From positions 806,001-870,000 of the forward strand of contig NZ_FXUE01000002.1 of the NCBI RefSeq assembly GCF_900182935.1: a stretch of DNA of 64,000 nucleotides. The letters run 5' to 3'. Origin of the DNA: Fibrobacter sp. UWB10 (GTDB taxonomy: Bacteria; Fibrobacterota; Fibrobacteria; Fibrobacterales; Fibrobacteraceae). Below the pieces are notes generated by a model. The model saw only the letters and a program-made list of their open reading frames with translations. It was not told the origin of the DNA and did not search any database. Shown here in pieces: positions 36,773 through 46,176 of the stretch (the stretch's first letter is position 1; every line of letters starts with the position of its first letter). A program made the position numbers and the translations under genes.

Positions 36773-38692
36773 CTAAAAACGCCTATTTTCGAGCCAATGA
36801 GCAAGCACGGTAATGTCGGCGGGGCGTACGCCGGGAACACGGCTAGCCTGGCCGAGCGTTAAGGGCTTGTGGGCGTTTAAGCGCTGGCGGCTTTCGATAC
36901 TGACCGCGGTCACCTGCATGTAGTCAAAGTCGACGGGCAGGCGCACGGATTCCATCTTCTTCTGGTCGTCGATTTCGCGGGCCTGCCGGTCGAAGAATCC
37001 TGCGTAGATTTCTTCGGCGTACATGAACCACTGGTCGCGGCGAGTAAGATTCAGGTCGGGCAGCGCGGTCCGGAACAGTTGCTCAGGGTCGATTCCCGGA
37101 CGGCGCAGCACGTTAATCCAGCGGGTGCGCTCGGTCGAAAGAGCCTGACCACCGGCTTCGAGAATCGGATTTGCCTGGTCGGGCGTTGCCGATTCTTCGG
37201 TCATGCGGGTGCGGGCGGTCGCCATCAATTCCTGACGGCGCTTCCAATCGGAGTAGTCGCTGTCCGAAATCATGCCAATCTTGTGGGCACGTTCCTTGAG
37301 GCGAGTTTCTGCGTTATCACTACGGAGGAACAATCTGTATTCGGCGCGACTCGTGAACATGCGGTAAGGTTCATCAAGCAGAATATTCACCAGATCATCG
37401 GCCATCACGCCTAGATAGCTATCCGAACGGCCAAGAATCAAAGGTTCTTCGCCCTTGATCTTAAGGGCGGCGTTAATGCCAGCCAAAAGACCCTGACCGG
37501 CGGCTTCTTCGTAACCGCTCGTGCCGCAGACCTGACCTGCGAAATAGAGTCCGGGAACCTTCTTGCATTCAAACGTCGGGTAAAGCTGCGTGGCGTCTAC
37601 GGAATCGTATTCCACCGCATAACCAATCTGCAACACGCGGGCACGGGTAAGTCCCGGAATCGTGTGGATAGCGGCCAGCTGAATGTCTGCCGGAAGGCTA
37701 GAGCTAAAGCCGTTGATATAGACACGACCGATATCCGCCTGTTCCGGTTCAAGGAACAACTGGTGGCCGTCGCGGTCGCCAAAGCGGTTAATCTTGTCTT
37801 CGATACTCGGGCAATAACGCGGGCCCTTGCCGTGAATGCGGCCGCTGAACATGGGGCTATCCTTAAAGCCGCTACGCAGAATGTCGTGCGTTTTAAGGTT
37901 CGTGCGGGTAATCCAGCACACGCAATCGTTACGGATAAATTTATTTGCCGGGTCACCCCAGAAATAATTTGCATCGCGGCCAGGAACGGTTTCTGCCAAA
38001 TGGCGGTCGCTCATAGGCCACGGAGCATCGTCACCACGTTGCACGTCGCATTCGTTAAAATCAATGGAATCAGGATCCAAGCGGCTCGGCGTACCCGTCT
38101 TAAGGCGACGGAGTGCAATCCCTTCGCGGGCAAGACATTCCGACAGTTTGTCGGCGCTGGGCTCGCCCACTCGCCCGCCGATGCTCGTTTCAAGCCCGGT
38201 AAACATCTTGGAAGCAAGGAACGTACCGCTCGTAATCACAAGCGAACGGGTAATATAGCGTTCACCGCTCAAAAGCGTGAGTTCCAAGCGACCATCAGTC
38301 ATACGTTCAAACGCGGCAAGTTCGCCTTGAATGACCGAAAGCCCAGGCAAGTTCGTAATGACTTCGCGGGCCACTTCGCTGTAGTACTTCATGTCGCACT
38401 GGGCACGCGGGCCCCACACGGCCGGCCCCTTGCTCATATTGAGCATGCGGAACTGGATGCCCGCCTTGTCGGTCAAGAGCCCCATCAAGCCACCGAGCGC
38501 ATCGATGTCTCGAACAATCTGGCCCTTCGCTACCCCGCCTACGGCCGGGTTACAGCTCATACGCCCGATGGCATTAATATCCATCGTGAGCATGGCAGTC
38601 TTTACGCCCAACTTCCAGGCGGCATGAGTCGCTTCGATGCCGGCATGACCGCCACCGACGACTACAACGTCAAATTCAGCAACAAGTGACAT
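36773..38692 (-). CDS. mnmG: tRNA uridine-5-carboxymethylaminomethyl modification enzyme MnmG
   Basis: The 639-residue FAD enzyme works with MnmE to modify U34 of tRNAs. Seen: VVVGGGHAGIEATHAAW (FAD fold), the CNPAVGGVAKGQIVRDIDALGG signature, GLYFAGQVCGTSGYEEAAGQG, and the C-terminal helical domain (LTLGQASRVPGVRPADI). It starts 9 nt after the stop of the thioredoxin-type lipoprotein gene, so the two are probably co-transcribed. mnmE is not in the window. Confidence 0.96.
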   Translation of the reverse strand: MSLVAEFDVVVVGGGHAGIEATHAAWKLGVKTAMLTMDINAIGRMSCNPAVGGVAKGQIVRDIDALGGLMGLLTDKAGIQFRMLNMSKGPAVWGPRAQCDMKYYSEVAREVITNLPGLSVIQGELAAFERMTDGRLELTLLSGERYITRSLVITSGTFLASKMFTGLETSIGGRVGEPSADKLSECLAREGIALRRLKTGTPSRLDPDSIDFNECDVQRGDDAPWPMSDRHLAETVPGRDANYFWGDPANKFIRNDCVCWITRTNLKTHDILRSGFKDSPMFSGRIHGKGPRYCPSIEDKINRFGDRDGHQLFLEPEQADIGRVYINGFSSSLPADIQLAAIHTIPGLTRARVLQIGYAVEYDSVDATQLYPTFECKKVPGLYFAGQVCGTSGYEEAAGQGLLAGINAALKIKGEEPLILGRSDSYLGVMADDLVNILLDEPYRMFTSRAEYRLFLRSDNAETRLKERAHKIGMISDSDYSDWKRRQELMATARTRMTEESATPDQANPILEAGGQALSTERTRWINVLRRPGIDPEQLFRTALPDLNLTRRDQWFMYAEEIYAGFFDRQAREIDDQKKMESVRLPVDFDYMQVTAVSIESRQRLNAHKPLTLGQASRVPGVRPADITVLAHWLENRRF

Positions 38693-38701
38693 TAGAAGCG
38701 A

Positions 38702-39985
38702 TTACTTCTTTTCTTCAGCCTTCGGAGCTTCAGGAGCCCATTCAACCTTCTTGCCAGCGACAAGATCAGCGAGGTCCTTCTTCATCATATCTTTCTGGCT
38801 TTCGAATGCAGCATACATCTTGTATGTGCCATCCGGATTCACCGCGTAAACCTTGGGAACATAGCCATCGCTGTAGAGTTCACCGAACTGGCGAGCTTCG
38901 TCCCAAACCACGTTAATGGTTTCGTCCCACTTGGCGTTATCCATGAACTTACGGATACCCACCTTCTGGTTACCACCGCTAGCAACGGCGAGCGTAATCA
39001 AGCCCTTCGGAGCAAATTCCTTGGCCATTTCGAGCACTTCGGGTGCTGCATGGGCGCAGTGACCGCAAGTAGCAGAGAAGTACATAATGAACAGCGGCTT
39101 GCCTGCAAACGGTTCGAGGTTTTCGAGATCCTTCGCAATGGCCTTATCCACAGAAATCTTCGTGGCCTTCACCTTGAAGTTCACCTTTTGCGGCATACCG
39201 TTAGAGAGCGTATCGCCACGGAGCGGAGCAATTTCTTCTTTGAGCTTGGCTTCTTCTTCCTGCTGCTTCTTGATTGCTGCGGCACGCAAATCCTGCATCT
39301 TCTGCTGGTAGCGCTGACCGACAGCGGCCAAAGAATCCTGCGGAAGCTGGAGAGCGTACGTGGAATCAGCCACCTTGGCCACAGATTCCTTGATACCCAG
39401 AATGAAGTAGTCTACATCAAATTCAGTCTGGAACTGGTTGCCGATAGCAATGAGCTGGTTGGCAAACTGGAGACCGAGCAAGTAAGAGAACTTGGTGTTA
39501 TCCGGAGAATCGCCCTTAATAACCACTTCTGCACCCGTAGAAGCCGGAGCTTCGGCAATCGGCTGAGAGCGAGCCACAGAATCAATGTAAGCCTTAATCT
39601 TGTCGTTATCGCCTTCGGCCAACATAGCGCTATCCGGGCGAGTTTCATCGACACGCTTACGAGCAATTGCCGTGTAGCGGTTGCCAACAGCCTGCAAGCT
39701 GTCGTTATCCATCTGCACCTTGAAGTTCGTGTCCTTATTAGCCTTCACGTTGTCGCGAATAGCCTGAACAAGGGCATCTTCATAAATCTTTTCACCCATC
39801 TGGCGCGGAATAATCGTAAAGTTCTGGCCACCGAACTGAGCACCGAGCATATAAGCAAACTTTTCGTCGTCGGTCGTATTAGCGGTAATGGCAGCAGGGG
39901 CTTTTGCAATAGGCTTTTCACCACATGCCATAAGACCAAATGCAGCCAATGCTGCAGAACCAAGAGCAATCTTCTTCATGTCCAT
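38702..39985 (-). CDS. Lipoprotein with two FKBP-N-like repeats and a thioredoxin domain
   Basis: A 427-residue lipoprotein (lipobox GLMAC). Two similar sections (about 35-120 and 165-250; KFAYMLGAQFGGQ and KFSYLLGLQFANQ) resemble the FKBP-type N-terminal dimerisation domain. After a charged helix comes a TlpA/AhpC-like thioredoxin domain with FSATCGHCAHAAPEVLEMAKEF (CGHC at about 310) and a cis-Pro region GYVPKVYAV. It probably reduces or isomerises disulfides in the periplasm. The FKBP catalytic domain is missing. AAGGAG precedes ATG-GAC-ATG, so the true start may be either ATG. Confidence 0.72.
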   Translation of the reverse strand: MDMKKIALGSAALAAFGLMACGEKPIAKAPAAITANTTDDEKFAYMLGAQFGGQNFTIIPRQMGEKIYEDALVQAIRDNVKANKDTNFKVQMDNDSLQAVGNRYTAIARKRVDETRPDSAMLAEGDNDKIKAYIDSVARSQPIAEAPASTGAEVVIKGDSPDNTKFSYLLGLQFANQLIAIGNQFQTEFDVDYFILGIKESVAKVADSTYALQLPQDSLAAVGQRYQQKMQDLRAAAIKKQQEEEAKLKEEIAPLRGDTLSNGMPQKVNFKVKATKISVDKAIAKDLENLEPFAGKPLFIMYFSATCGHCAHAAPEVLEMAKEFAPKGLITLAVASGGNQKVGIRKFMDNAKWDETINVVWDEARQFGELYSDGYVPKVYAVNPDGTYKMYAAFESQKDMMKKDLADLVAGKKVEWAPEAPKAEEKK

Positions 39986-40032
39986 AAGTATCTCCTTAGA
40001 GAAAATTTTTCCGAGCGAAAATATAGAAAAAT

Positions 40033-40058
40033 CCCCTGTAGCGGGCTACTACAGGGGG
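40033..40058 (-). terminator. Terminator after the 40080 lipoprotein gene
   Basis: CCCCTGTAG / CTACAGGGG stem with a 6-nt loop. Confidence 0.8.
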
Positions 40059-40079
40059 TTGTTTGCGTATAAAATAGGG

Positions 40080-41615
40080 CTATTCTTTCAGCAACCTTCC
40101 TACGCCACAAGCTCCTGTTTCAGAATATTTGCCAATGGCTACGATGTTGATATCTCCAGTCATTGATTCACCGCTCCATTGTTCAAGACTGATGAAGCGA
40201 ACCTGTTTTGCGGCTTCTGCACCCGGAATTTCGTTTTCGTATTCATCAAAATCATCCCAAGTCATGCATTTTTCTACCAATTCCGCCGAATCATCCAATT
40301 CAAAAGAAAAGTAATCCACGGAATCAATGCCCAAGACAAGGTCTAAACCGATTTTAGACATGTATGTTACGCAAATTCCACCCCAGTCAGTAATATCGAC
40401 CGATCTCGGGAGAGCCTCACCAGGCTCAGAGTCGTCTAAACGGAATGCCACGCCAATATGCGCATCCCTAGCAGTCCCCTTGTTGACATGCATTTTTCCG
40501 CATAAACCACCACAAACATCAATCAGATATTCCATACAATCCGCCTCATTCATGGAACAATCCGCTTTCCATTCGAACCAAGAGGCTCCCCCCTGTTCAG
40601 CATCATCGAAACTATACCAATACCCGGCCCTGCTCGTTTCGGAGCCATCGCCAAATCCGGTATTTACGCGATAATCGCCGTTAGCGCCATTCCACAGGCA
40701 TAGCGAGCTATCAGTTTCACTACTAGAACTGTTTGGCACAAAATCCGTCACTTTCACGGGTTCACTCCATTGCGGCAAAGTCGCATCGTATTTACCAATT
40801 CCCTTGATATCGAACATACCAACCTTTTCGGAGTCGCTCTTGTAAACGAACACAATTGCATTGATTTGCTTTGCTGCCGCTTCGCCGGAAAGTCTTGAGC
40901 TATCCGGAACCCATAACGGAGCCTCGAAATCGCTCCACTTAGCGCAACGCGTCACAACCTTGTCGGCACTGAGCAACTGGTCTAGTGTAGGAGCATTCTT
41001 AATCGTTTTCGGAAGCGTGATAAACGGCGCATCCAGATTCAAAGTATCGCCTGCACCGGTAGCACTAAGCAAAACATTCATCGCAAAGTCAGACGAATAG
41101 GTTACGCAAACCCCCTCCCATTCCGAGATGTCCGCCGTTGCACCATTTTCAGCCACGGTAAAGCCAATACCGGCCATAGGCATCGAACCACCATTCAGTT
41201 CTATCGTCGCGCAAATGCCTCCGCAATAGGACACGAGTTCTTCCATATCTTCATCAGAGGACTCATTTCCAACATTTACCGGATACCGAACTCTAGACAT
41301 GCCACCCATTTCACTATCAGCAAAACTAAACCAATAGCCGGCATCATCGTTTCCGACATTTACCCGAGTCATACCCTTCGCACCATTCCAGAGTTCCGGT
41401 ACAATCACAACCGTGCTGCTTGAAGAACCCTGCACTTCAGAACTACTCGAAGATTCTAGCACACTGGAGCTGCTCAATTGCACCACAGAAGAACTGCTTT
41501 CGTTTTCTCCGATGGCATTGTCATCTTCGGTAACTCCCGAAGTTTTGTTTCCTTCGGAACAGGCGACAAGGCTGAGCACAATCGTGCCTGCCAATATTTT
41601 AGTGAACTTCTTCAT
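40080..41615 (-). CDS. Surface lipoprotein with Ser-rich linker and two repeated beta domains
   Basis: A 511-residue lipoprotein (lipobox SLVAC). Two Ser-rich stretches (about 35-75 and around 295) separate two similar domains: LWNGAKGMTRVNVGNDDAGYW... and LWNGANGDYRVNTGFGDGSE..., each with GYW(F/Y)SF, YCGG(I)/VCGGLCG and DISEW.GVCVTY / DITDWGGICVTY. The beta-rich domains recall carbohydrate-binding modules, but no family is certain. GGGAGG of its binding site lies within the end of the upstream regulator gene, with 17 bp overlap, so the regulator and lipoprotein are translated together. Confidence 0.75.
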   Translation of the reverse strand: MKKFTKILAGTIVLSLVACSEGNKTSGVTEDDNAIGENESSSSVVQLSSSSVLESSSSSEVQGSSSSTVVIVPELWNGAKGMTRVNVGNDDAGYWFSFADSEMGGMSRVRYPVNVGNESSDEDMEELVSYCGGICATIELNGGSMPMAGIGFTVAENGATADISEWEGVCVTYSSDFAMNVLLSATGAGDTLNLDAPFITLPKTIKNAPTLDQLLSADKVVTRCAKWSDFEAPLWVPDSSRLSGEAAAKQINAIVFVYKSDSEKVGMFDIKGIGKYDATLPQWSEPVKVTDFVPNSSSSETDSSLCLWNGANGDYRVNTGFGDGSETSRAGYWYSFDDAEQGGASWFEWKADCSMNEADCMEYLIDVCGGLCGKMHVNKGTARDAHIGVAFRLDDSEPGEALPRSVDITDWGGICVTYMSKIGLDLVLGIDSVDYFSFELDDSAELVEKCMTWDDFDEYENEIPGAEAAKQVRFISLEQWSGESMTGDINIVAIGKYSETGACGVGRLLKE

Positions 41616-42432
41616 TTTTATCCTCCCCCCACGTCAGTGGGAATAATTGTAAATTCAAACGATAAACCCGTTCAACAGCCTTACTTTGTAAGGCAATTTG
41701 CGAAATCCTTTTGCGGCACGCCTCGAGTTCTTTTAAAATCTGTTCGTAGTCTTCGGCAGACACCCCCATGGTAAGGCCCGTAAAATTACGTTCCGAAGGC
41801 GGGAATTTGTCTATCGCTTCTCTTGCAAAGTCCGCCATTTCACGGTGCATAGAGCGTAATGCCACCGGCATCACCTCTGACGAGCCTTTCAAATGCTTAT
41901 CCGACTGTTCATAGTCCGAACCATTCTTTTTCAGCAAGCCCGTCTTTACCATAAAATCAAGCGACTCACGGACTTCTCCTGCAGTAACCCCCTGACAGCA
42001 TCGCTTGGCGATATCACCCGGAGTCGCTCCGTGCATGGCCGGAGCAAGTTCCCTCACCACCGGATGCAACCAAGATTCAAAATACTGGAAAGCCTCGCCA
42101 TCCACAATTTTTGCCTTGCAGTTCTTCGCAAGCTCCAACATGGATTCATAGGCAATTTTCTTTTCTTGGTCCGTTTTGGCGTGGCCGTAATCCACCATGC
42201 GCACAAAATATTCTAGTTCAAAACCAGCAAGATTCATTGCAACACCCACATTGGTAGCGCCCGCGGGCGAAAGCCTTGTTTTCCCCTCGCATACCAATTT
42301 CAGGTACGTTGGCGACGAAAAGCCTGCCGCATGCGCAAATTCACGCCAAGAAAAAGCCGACAAGCGCTTTTTCTCGTTATAAAAATCCTGCATATAGCAG
42401 CGATAATCTTGATATTCTGTAATCGCTTTCAT
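41599..42432 (-). CDS. TIGR02147-family regulator
   Basis: A 277-residue protein of the TIGR02147 / DUF4423 family that is expanded in Fibrobacter. The start MKAITEYQDYRCYMQDFYNEKK and FSWREFAHAAGFSSPTYLKLVCEGKTRLS (a helix-turn-helix) are characteristic. It is thought to be a transcription regulator, but targets are unknown. The true start is 42432, not the upstream 42483: TTGACT, 17 bp, TATATT, 7 nt, ATG forms a very good promoter and a leaderless start. Its end overlaps the lipoprotein gene. Confidence 0.85.
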   Translation of the reverse strand: MKAITEYQDYRCYMQDFYNEKKRLSAFSWREFAHAAGFSSPTYLKLVCEGKTRLSPAGATNVGVAMNLAGFELEYFVRMVDYGHAKTDQEKKIAYESMLELAKNCKAKIVDGEAFQYFESWLHPVVRELAPAMHGATPGDIAKRCCQGVTAGEVRESLDFMVKTGLLKKNGSDYEQSDKHLKGSSEVMPVALRSMHREMADFAREAIDKFPPSERNFTGLTMGVSAEDYEQILKELEACRKRISQIALQSKAVERVYRLNLQLFPLTWGEDKNEEVH

Positions 42433-42439
42433 GTCCACA

Positions 42440-42468
42440 AATATAAACCCAAATTTCAAGAAAGTCAA
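42440..42468 (-). promoter_or_regulatory. Promoter of the TIGR02147 regulator
   Basis: Minus strand TTGACT, 17-bp spacer, TATATT, then 7 nt to the ATG at 42432. Confidence 0.75.
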
Positions 42469-42573
42469 TAGTTTATGATACAAAAATTAAATATTTTTCA
42501 TAAATTTCAACACTTTTTATAAAAAAATCAAAATCTGTACTTTCATGATACACTTTTTAGGAGTAAACAAAAA

Positions 42574-42597
42574 GCCCCAGGCTGTTAAGCCGGGGCA
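42574..42597 (-). terminator. Terminator after proS
   Basis: GCCCC-A-GGCT / AGCC-GGGGC stem; the minus strand ends in a T-run. Confidence 0.8.
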
Positions 42598-42627
42598 AAT
42601 CGATTTAGATAGAGCCAAGAGGCCGAT

Positions 42628-44322
42628 TTATTCAGCGAAGTATGCCTTGGCCTTGGCGACAACGTCTTCGACCTTGACCATGGAGAATTCCTTTTCGTTG
42701 CGGAACTTCCATTCCACTTCACCGTTGGCGAGGCCCTTCTTGCCGATGGCGATGCGCACCGGAGAACCCCACAGGTCGGCGTCCTTGAACTTCACGCCCG
42801 GACGTTCGTCGCGGTCGTCCACGAGCACGTCAATGCCGGCAGCTTCGAGTTCCTTTTCGAACTTTTCAGCGAGTTCCATGAGTTCGGCTTCCTTGCCGAT
42901 GGGGACGATTTCCACCTGGAACGGAGCGATGGACTTGGGCCAAATCGGTCCGAAGTCATCGTGGCTGTTTTCAACAACAGAAGCCATCAAGCGGCCCACG
43001 CCGATGCCGTAGCAGCCCATGATAGCCGGAGCGGTGGTCTTTTCGGCAGTGAGGTACTTGGCGCCCATGGATTCGGAGAACTTGGTGCCGAGCTTGAAGA
43101 TGTTACCCATTTCGATACCGCGTGTTTCGGTGAGGAGTTCACCGCAGCAGGGGCACTTGCAGACTTCGGAAGCTTCGGCGATGTCGGCCACTTCGAACTT
43201 CGGGAAGTCGCGCTTCGGGTTGCAATGCTTGAAGTGGAAGCCTTCTTCGTTTGCGCCCGTCACGAGGTCGAAGGAATCAGCAATCGCTTCGTCCACGATG
43301 ATGCGCGTGTCGTGAGAATTGATTGGGGAAGCAAAGCCCGGAACCATGCCGCAAGCCTTGATGAGGCTGTCTTCGGCGGGGTAAAGTTCCTTCGCCTTCA
43401 GCAAGTTGTGGAGCTTGATTTCGGAAACGTCGAGGTTGCCCGGAACAACAACCGTGATGAGCTTGCCTTCGAAGTCGAAGAACACGCACTTGGCGGTCGA
43501 TTCAGCCGGGACGTTCAGGAACTTGGTGAGTTCGTCGATGCTTTCGCTGTTCGGCGTGGCGACCTTTTCGAGGGCCGCATTTTCGTCGCCCTTGAACGGA
43601 ACACGCTGGAACTTGGCGATTTCGCGGTTCGCCTGGTAGCCGCACTTCTTACAAAGAATCAAGTAATCTTCGCCGTTCGGGGTGTCCAGCATGAATTCGT
43701 GAGCGACCTTACCGCCCATGATACCCGTATCGCTCTGCACCACCACCGGTTCAATGCCCACGCGACGGTAAATGCGGAGGTAGGCGTCGTATTCTTCCTG
43801 GTAGTGACGGTCGAGGTCTTCCTGACTGGTGTGGAAGCTGTAGGCATCCTTCATCAGGAATTCGCGGACGCGGATAAGGCCGCCGCGGGCACGGGCTTCG
43901 TCACGGTACTTGGTCTTGAACTGGTAGAGCATCACCGGCAGCTGCTTGTAGCTGTTGAGCACGTAGCGCACGAGGTCGGTCATGGCTTCTTCGTGGGTCA
44001 TGGCGAGCACCATGTTGTGGTTGTTGCGGTCCTTGAAGCGAAGGAGTTCTTCGCCTATAGCCTGGTAACGGCCCGATTCGCTCCAGAGTTCAGCGGTCTG
44101 CACCACCGGCAAGTCCACTTCGATACCGCCAATCTTGTTCATTTCTTCGCGGATGATGTTTACGATCTTCTGGATAACGCGGAAGCCCATCGGCATCATG
44201 GAATAGATACCGGTAGAAACGGGCTTGATGTAGCCGCCGCGCATGAGGAAGATGTGGGAGGGCATGGTGGCATCGCTCGGCGTTTCGCGGAGCGTCACAT
44301 AAAAGTACTTGGAGAGTTTCAT
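42628..44322 (-). CDS. proS: Prolyl-tRNA synthetase, bacterial type
   Basis: The 564-residue class II synthetase contains the editing (YbaK-like) insertion between motifs 2 and 3 (about 225-390), marking the bacterial form. Seen: motif 2 region KTKYRDEARARGGLIRVREFLMKDAYSFH, HEFMLDTPNGEDYL and ESMGAKYLTAEKTTAPAIMGCYGIGVGRL. AAAGG precedes the ATG. Single-gene unit with terminator. Confidence 0.95.
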   Translation of the reverse strand: MKLSKYFYVTLRETPSDATMPSHIFLMRGGYIKPVSTGIYSMMPMGFRVIQKIVNIIREEMNKIGGIEVDLPVVQTAELWSESGRYQAIGEELLRFKDRNNHNMVLAMTHEEAMTDLVRYVLNSYKQLPVMLYQFKTKYRDEARARGGLIRVREFLMKDAYSFHTSQEDLDRHYQEEYDAYLRIYRRVGIEPVVVQSDTGIMGGKVAHEFMLDTPNGEDYLILCKKCGYQANREIAKFQRVPFKGDENAALEKVATPNSESIDELTKFLNVPAESTAKCVFFDFEGKLITVVVPGNLDVSEIKLHNLLKAKELYPAEDSLIKACGMVPGFASPINSHDTRIIVDEAIADSFDLVTGANEEGFHFKHCNPKRDFPKFEVADIAEASEVCKCPCCGELLTETRGIEMGNIFKLGTKFSESMGAKYLTAEKTTAPAIMGCYGIGVGRLMASVVENSHDDFGPIWPKSIAPFQVEIVPIGKEAELMELAEKFEKELEAAGIDVLVDDRDERPGVKFKDADLWGSPVRIAIGKKGLANGEVEWKFRNEKEFSMVKVEDVVAKAKAYFAE

Positions 44323-44386
44323 GGTTGTAACCTTTTAAATTTTTTCGGCGAAAATTTAGGAAAATACAATGGTTTTAGCAACAAGC

Positions 44387-45748
44387 CTACTTCATCAGCC
44401 GTTCCAAATCATCGACCGTTTTCGGGATATCTTCAGAAATATTCCTGAAGCCGTCCTTGGTTATCAGCAGGTCGTCTTCGATACGGATGCCGATTTTTTC
44501 GCGGTAGGTCTTGCCCCCAATGGTCGCCTTGAATTCGCCGTAAAGCCCCGGTTCGCAAGAAATGAGCATTCCGGGCCTTAAAACAGTATCCAAGGAGCGG
44601 GTTCCCGGTTCACCTTCGTGAATCTGTTCGCCGATAAAGTGGCTTACCCCATGCGGGCGTTTGTCGTACAATAATTTGTACGAACCCTTCGCGCCTTTGA
44701 CCAGGCGGGTTTCCAGTTCCTGCATAATGTAATCCCAAGGGACCGTCCCGATTTCCTTAAGCGAAACGCCCGGACGCACATGCTTTTGGTATTCCAGCGC
44801 CGAATCGAGCACAATCTGGTACAGCAAATTCTGTAGCGGGCTAAACTTGCCGGACACAGGAATAGTGCGGGAAATATCGCTATGCAAGCTTCCGATGCGG
44901 ATACCGAAATCTAACAGCACCAACTCCCCTGCTTTAAGCGGTTCATCCTTTTTGACGTAGTGCAAGCAGCAAGCGTTTGCTCCACCCGCGACAATCGTCG
45001 GGAAAGCCAAATCGCCATCGCTTTCACGCTGCATTTCATAATCCAGCTTCAGGCCCAAATCGCGTTCAGTCTTGAAAGTCTTCATTTCGGCGAGCACCTT
45101 ACGGAAGGCGTTATTCGTTACCGCCTGCGCTGCCACGGCATCCATAATGCGTTCAGGTTCCAGCGGGAGTCGAAGCGACCAATGCAGAGCAGCAGCACTC
45201 TTGAGCTTGATTCCTGTAGGCCTGAGCGCTTTGAGCAGCTGGTGCCTGAACCGGTCGTTGTGGTCTTCCTTGAACTTCTCAAAGTAGTAGGCGTAAGCGT
45301 AGCTTCCCTTCGGGAGCTTTTTCGCGCGGGCAACCACCGTATCCATGAGTTCATCCACCGGACGCACATCTTGGATTCCCGTAATGCGGGCAACTTCGTT
45401 ATCGCCTTCCAAAAAACCTAAACGTTTGCCATTCCAGAATTCCTTGAACGGGTCTTTGGGCGGCACGAACAGGATTTCTTCATCGGTTTTAGGGTCAAGC
45501 AGCAGGTAGCAGCCCGCCTGATTGATTCCCGTCAGGAACATGAAGGCCGGTTCCTGCACCATTTTATTCCAGATTTGCACGTAGGCTTCCTCGGTTCCGG
45601 GGTCCATGGGGATTCCTGCAAAAACGCAGAACGAATCGAGTTCCTTGAGCATGGCCTTACGGCGTTTTCTGTACAAATTCTTGGAATTGTAGCGGTCAGA
45701 CGATATAAAAACTTGCGAATAGGGCTTAGAAATTGACTTTTCGACCAT
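44387..45748 (-). CDS. pepP: Xaa-Pro aminopeptidase (M24 family)
   Basis: A 453-residue metallopeptidase that releases N-terminal residues before proline. All five metal ligands are visible: LLDFGIRIGSLHSDISRT (two Asp), HGVSHFIG (His), CEPGLYGE (Glu) and GIRIEDD (Glu). The N-terminal creatinase-type domain occupies about 1-200. AGAGG lies upstream of the ATG. It is transcribed away from the lipoprotein gene at 45861. Confidence 0.88.
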   Translation of the reverse strand: MVEKSISKPYSQVFISSDRYNSKNLYRKRRKAMLKELDSFCVFAGIPMDPGTEEAYVQIWNKMVQEPAFMFLTGINQAGCYLLLDPKTDEEILFVPPKDPFKEFWNGKRLGFLEGDNEVARITGIQDVRPVDELMDTVVARAKKLPKGSYAYAYYFEKFKEDHNDRFRHQLLKALRPTGIKLKSAAALHWSLRLPLEPERIMDAVAAQAVTNNAFRKVLAEMKTFKTERDLGLKLDYEMQRESDGDLAFPTIVAGGANACCLHYVKKDEPLKAGELVLLDFGIRIGSLHSDISRTIPVSGKFSPLQNLLYQIVLDSALEYQKHVRPGVSLKEIGTVPWDYIMQELETRLVKGAKGSYKLLYDKRPHGVSHFIGEQIHEGEPGTRSLDTVLRPGMLISCEPGLYGEFKATIGGKTYREKIGIRIEDDLLITKDGFRNISEDIPKTVDDLERLMK

Positions 45749-45860
45749 TTTTTTGCCTCTAAATAGGTAAAATTTCGGTATAAATTTACCTTTTTCGCAC
45801 CGCTTTTGCTTTAAATTATATACATTTGAGGCATCACAGACTAGAATGGAGCCTGATTAA

Positions 45861-46154
45861 ATGTCTCTTTTTAAAAATTGGAAATTGATCCTTGCAGCAT
45901 CAACTGTAGCACTGTTCACCGCTTGCGCCGGTTCTTCCGGTGGTGGTTCTTCTAGCGACGAAGATTATAGCGACGATAGCGGAACGCCTTCTGCCCAGAG
46001 ATCTGCTCCTAAGGAAAAGATTGACGAAAACAAGCTGAAAAAGACCGAAGACGAAGCTGTCGCTATTACCGAAGAAAACCACAAGCTCCGCAAGGAAATC
46101 TTCGAAGCCAAGAACAAGCTCGGTATCTCTACGGCTCCTGCTTCCGAAGAATAA
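45861..46154 (+). CDS. Small coiled-coil lipoprotein
   Basis: A 97-residue lipoprotein: lipobox LFTAC, a Gly/Ser/Asp-rich linker, then a predicted helix (KLKKTEDEAVAITEENHKLRKEIFEAKNKL) with heptad spacing, in the style of Lpp/alanine-zipper spacer proteins. GGAG lies 9 nt before the ATG. Upstream, TCGCAC-N5-TTGC has sigma-54 spacing but lacks one key G; a TATATAC box is also present, so the promoter type is open. Confidence 0.68.
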   Translation: MSLFKNWKLILAASTVALFTACAGSSGGGSSSDEDYSDDSGTPSAQRSAPKEKIDENKLKKTEDEAVAITEENHKLRKEIFEAKNKLGISTAPASEE

Positions 46155-46176
46155 TTTATAGCTGACAACGTTCTCG

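Noticed and set aside
45793-45812. Third sigma-54 promoter before the 45861 lipoprotein
   Set aside because: TCGCAC-N5-TTGC lacks one of the two key G residues, and a TATATAC box is available.
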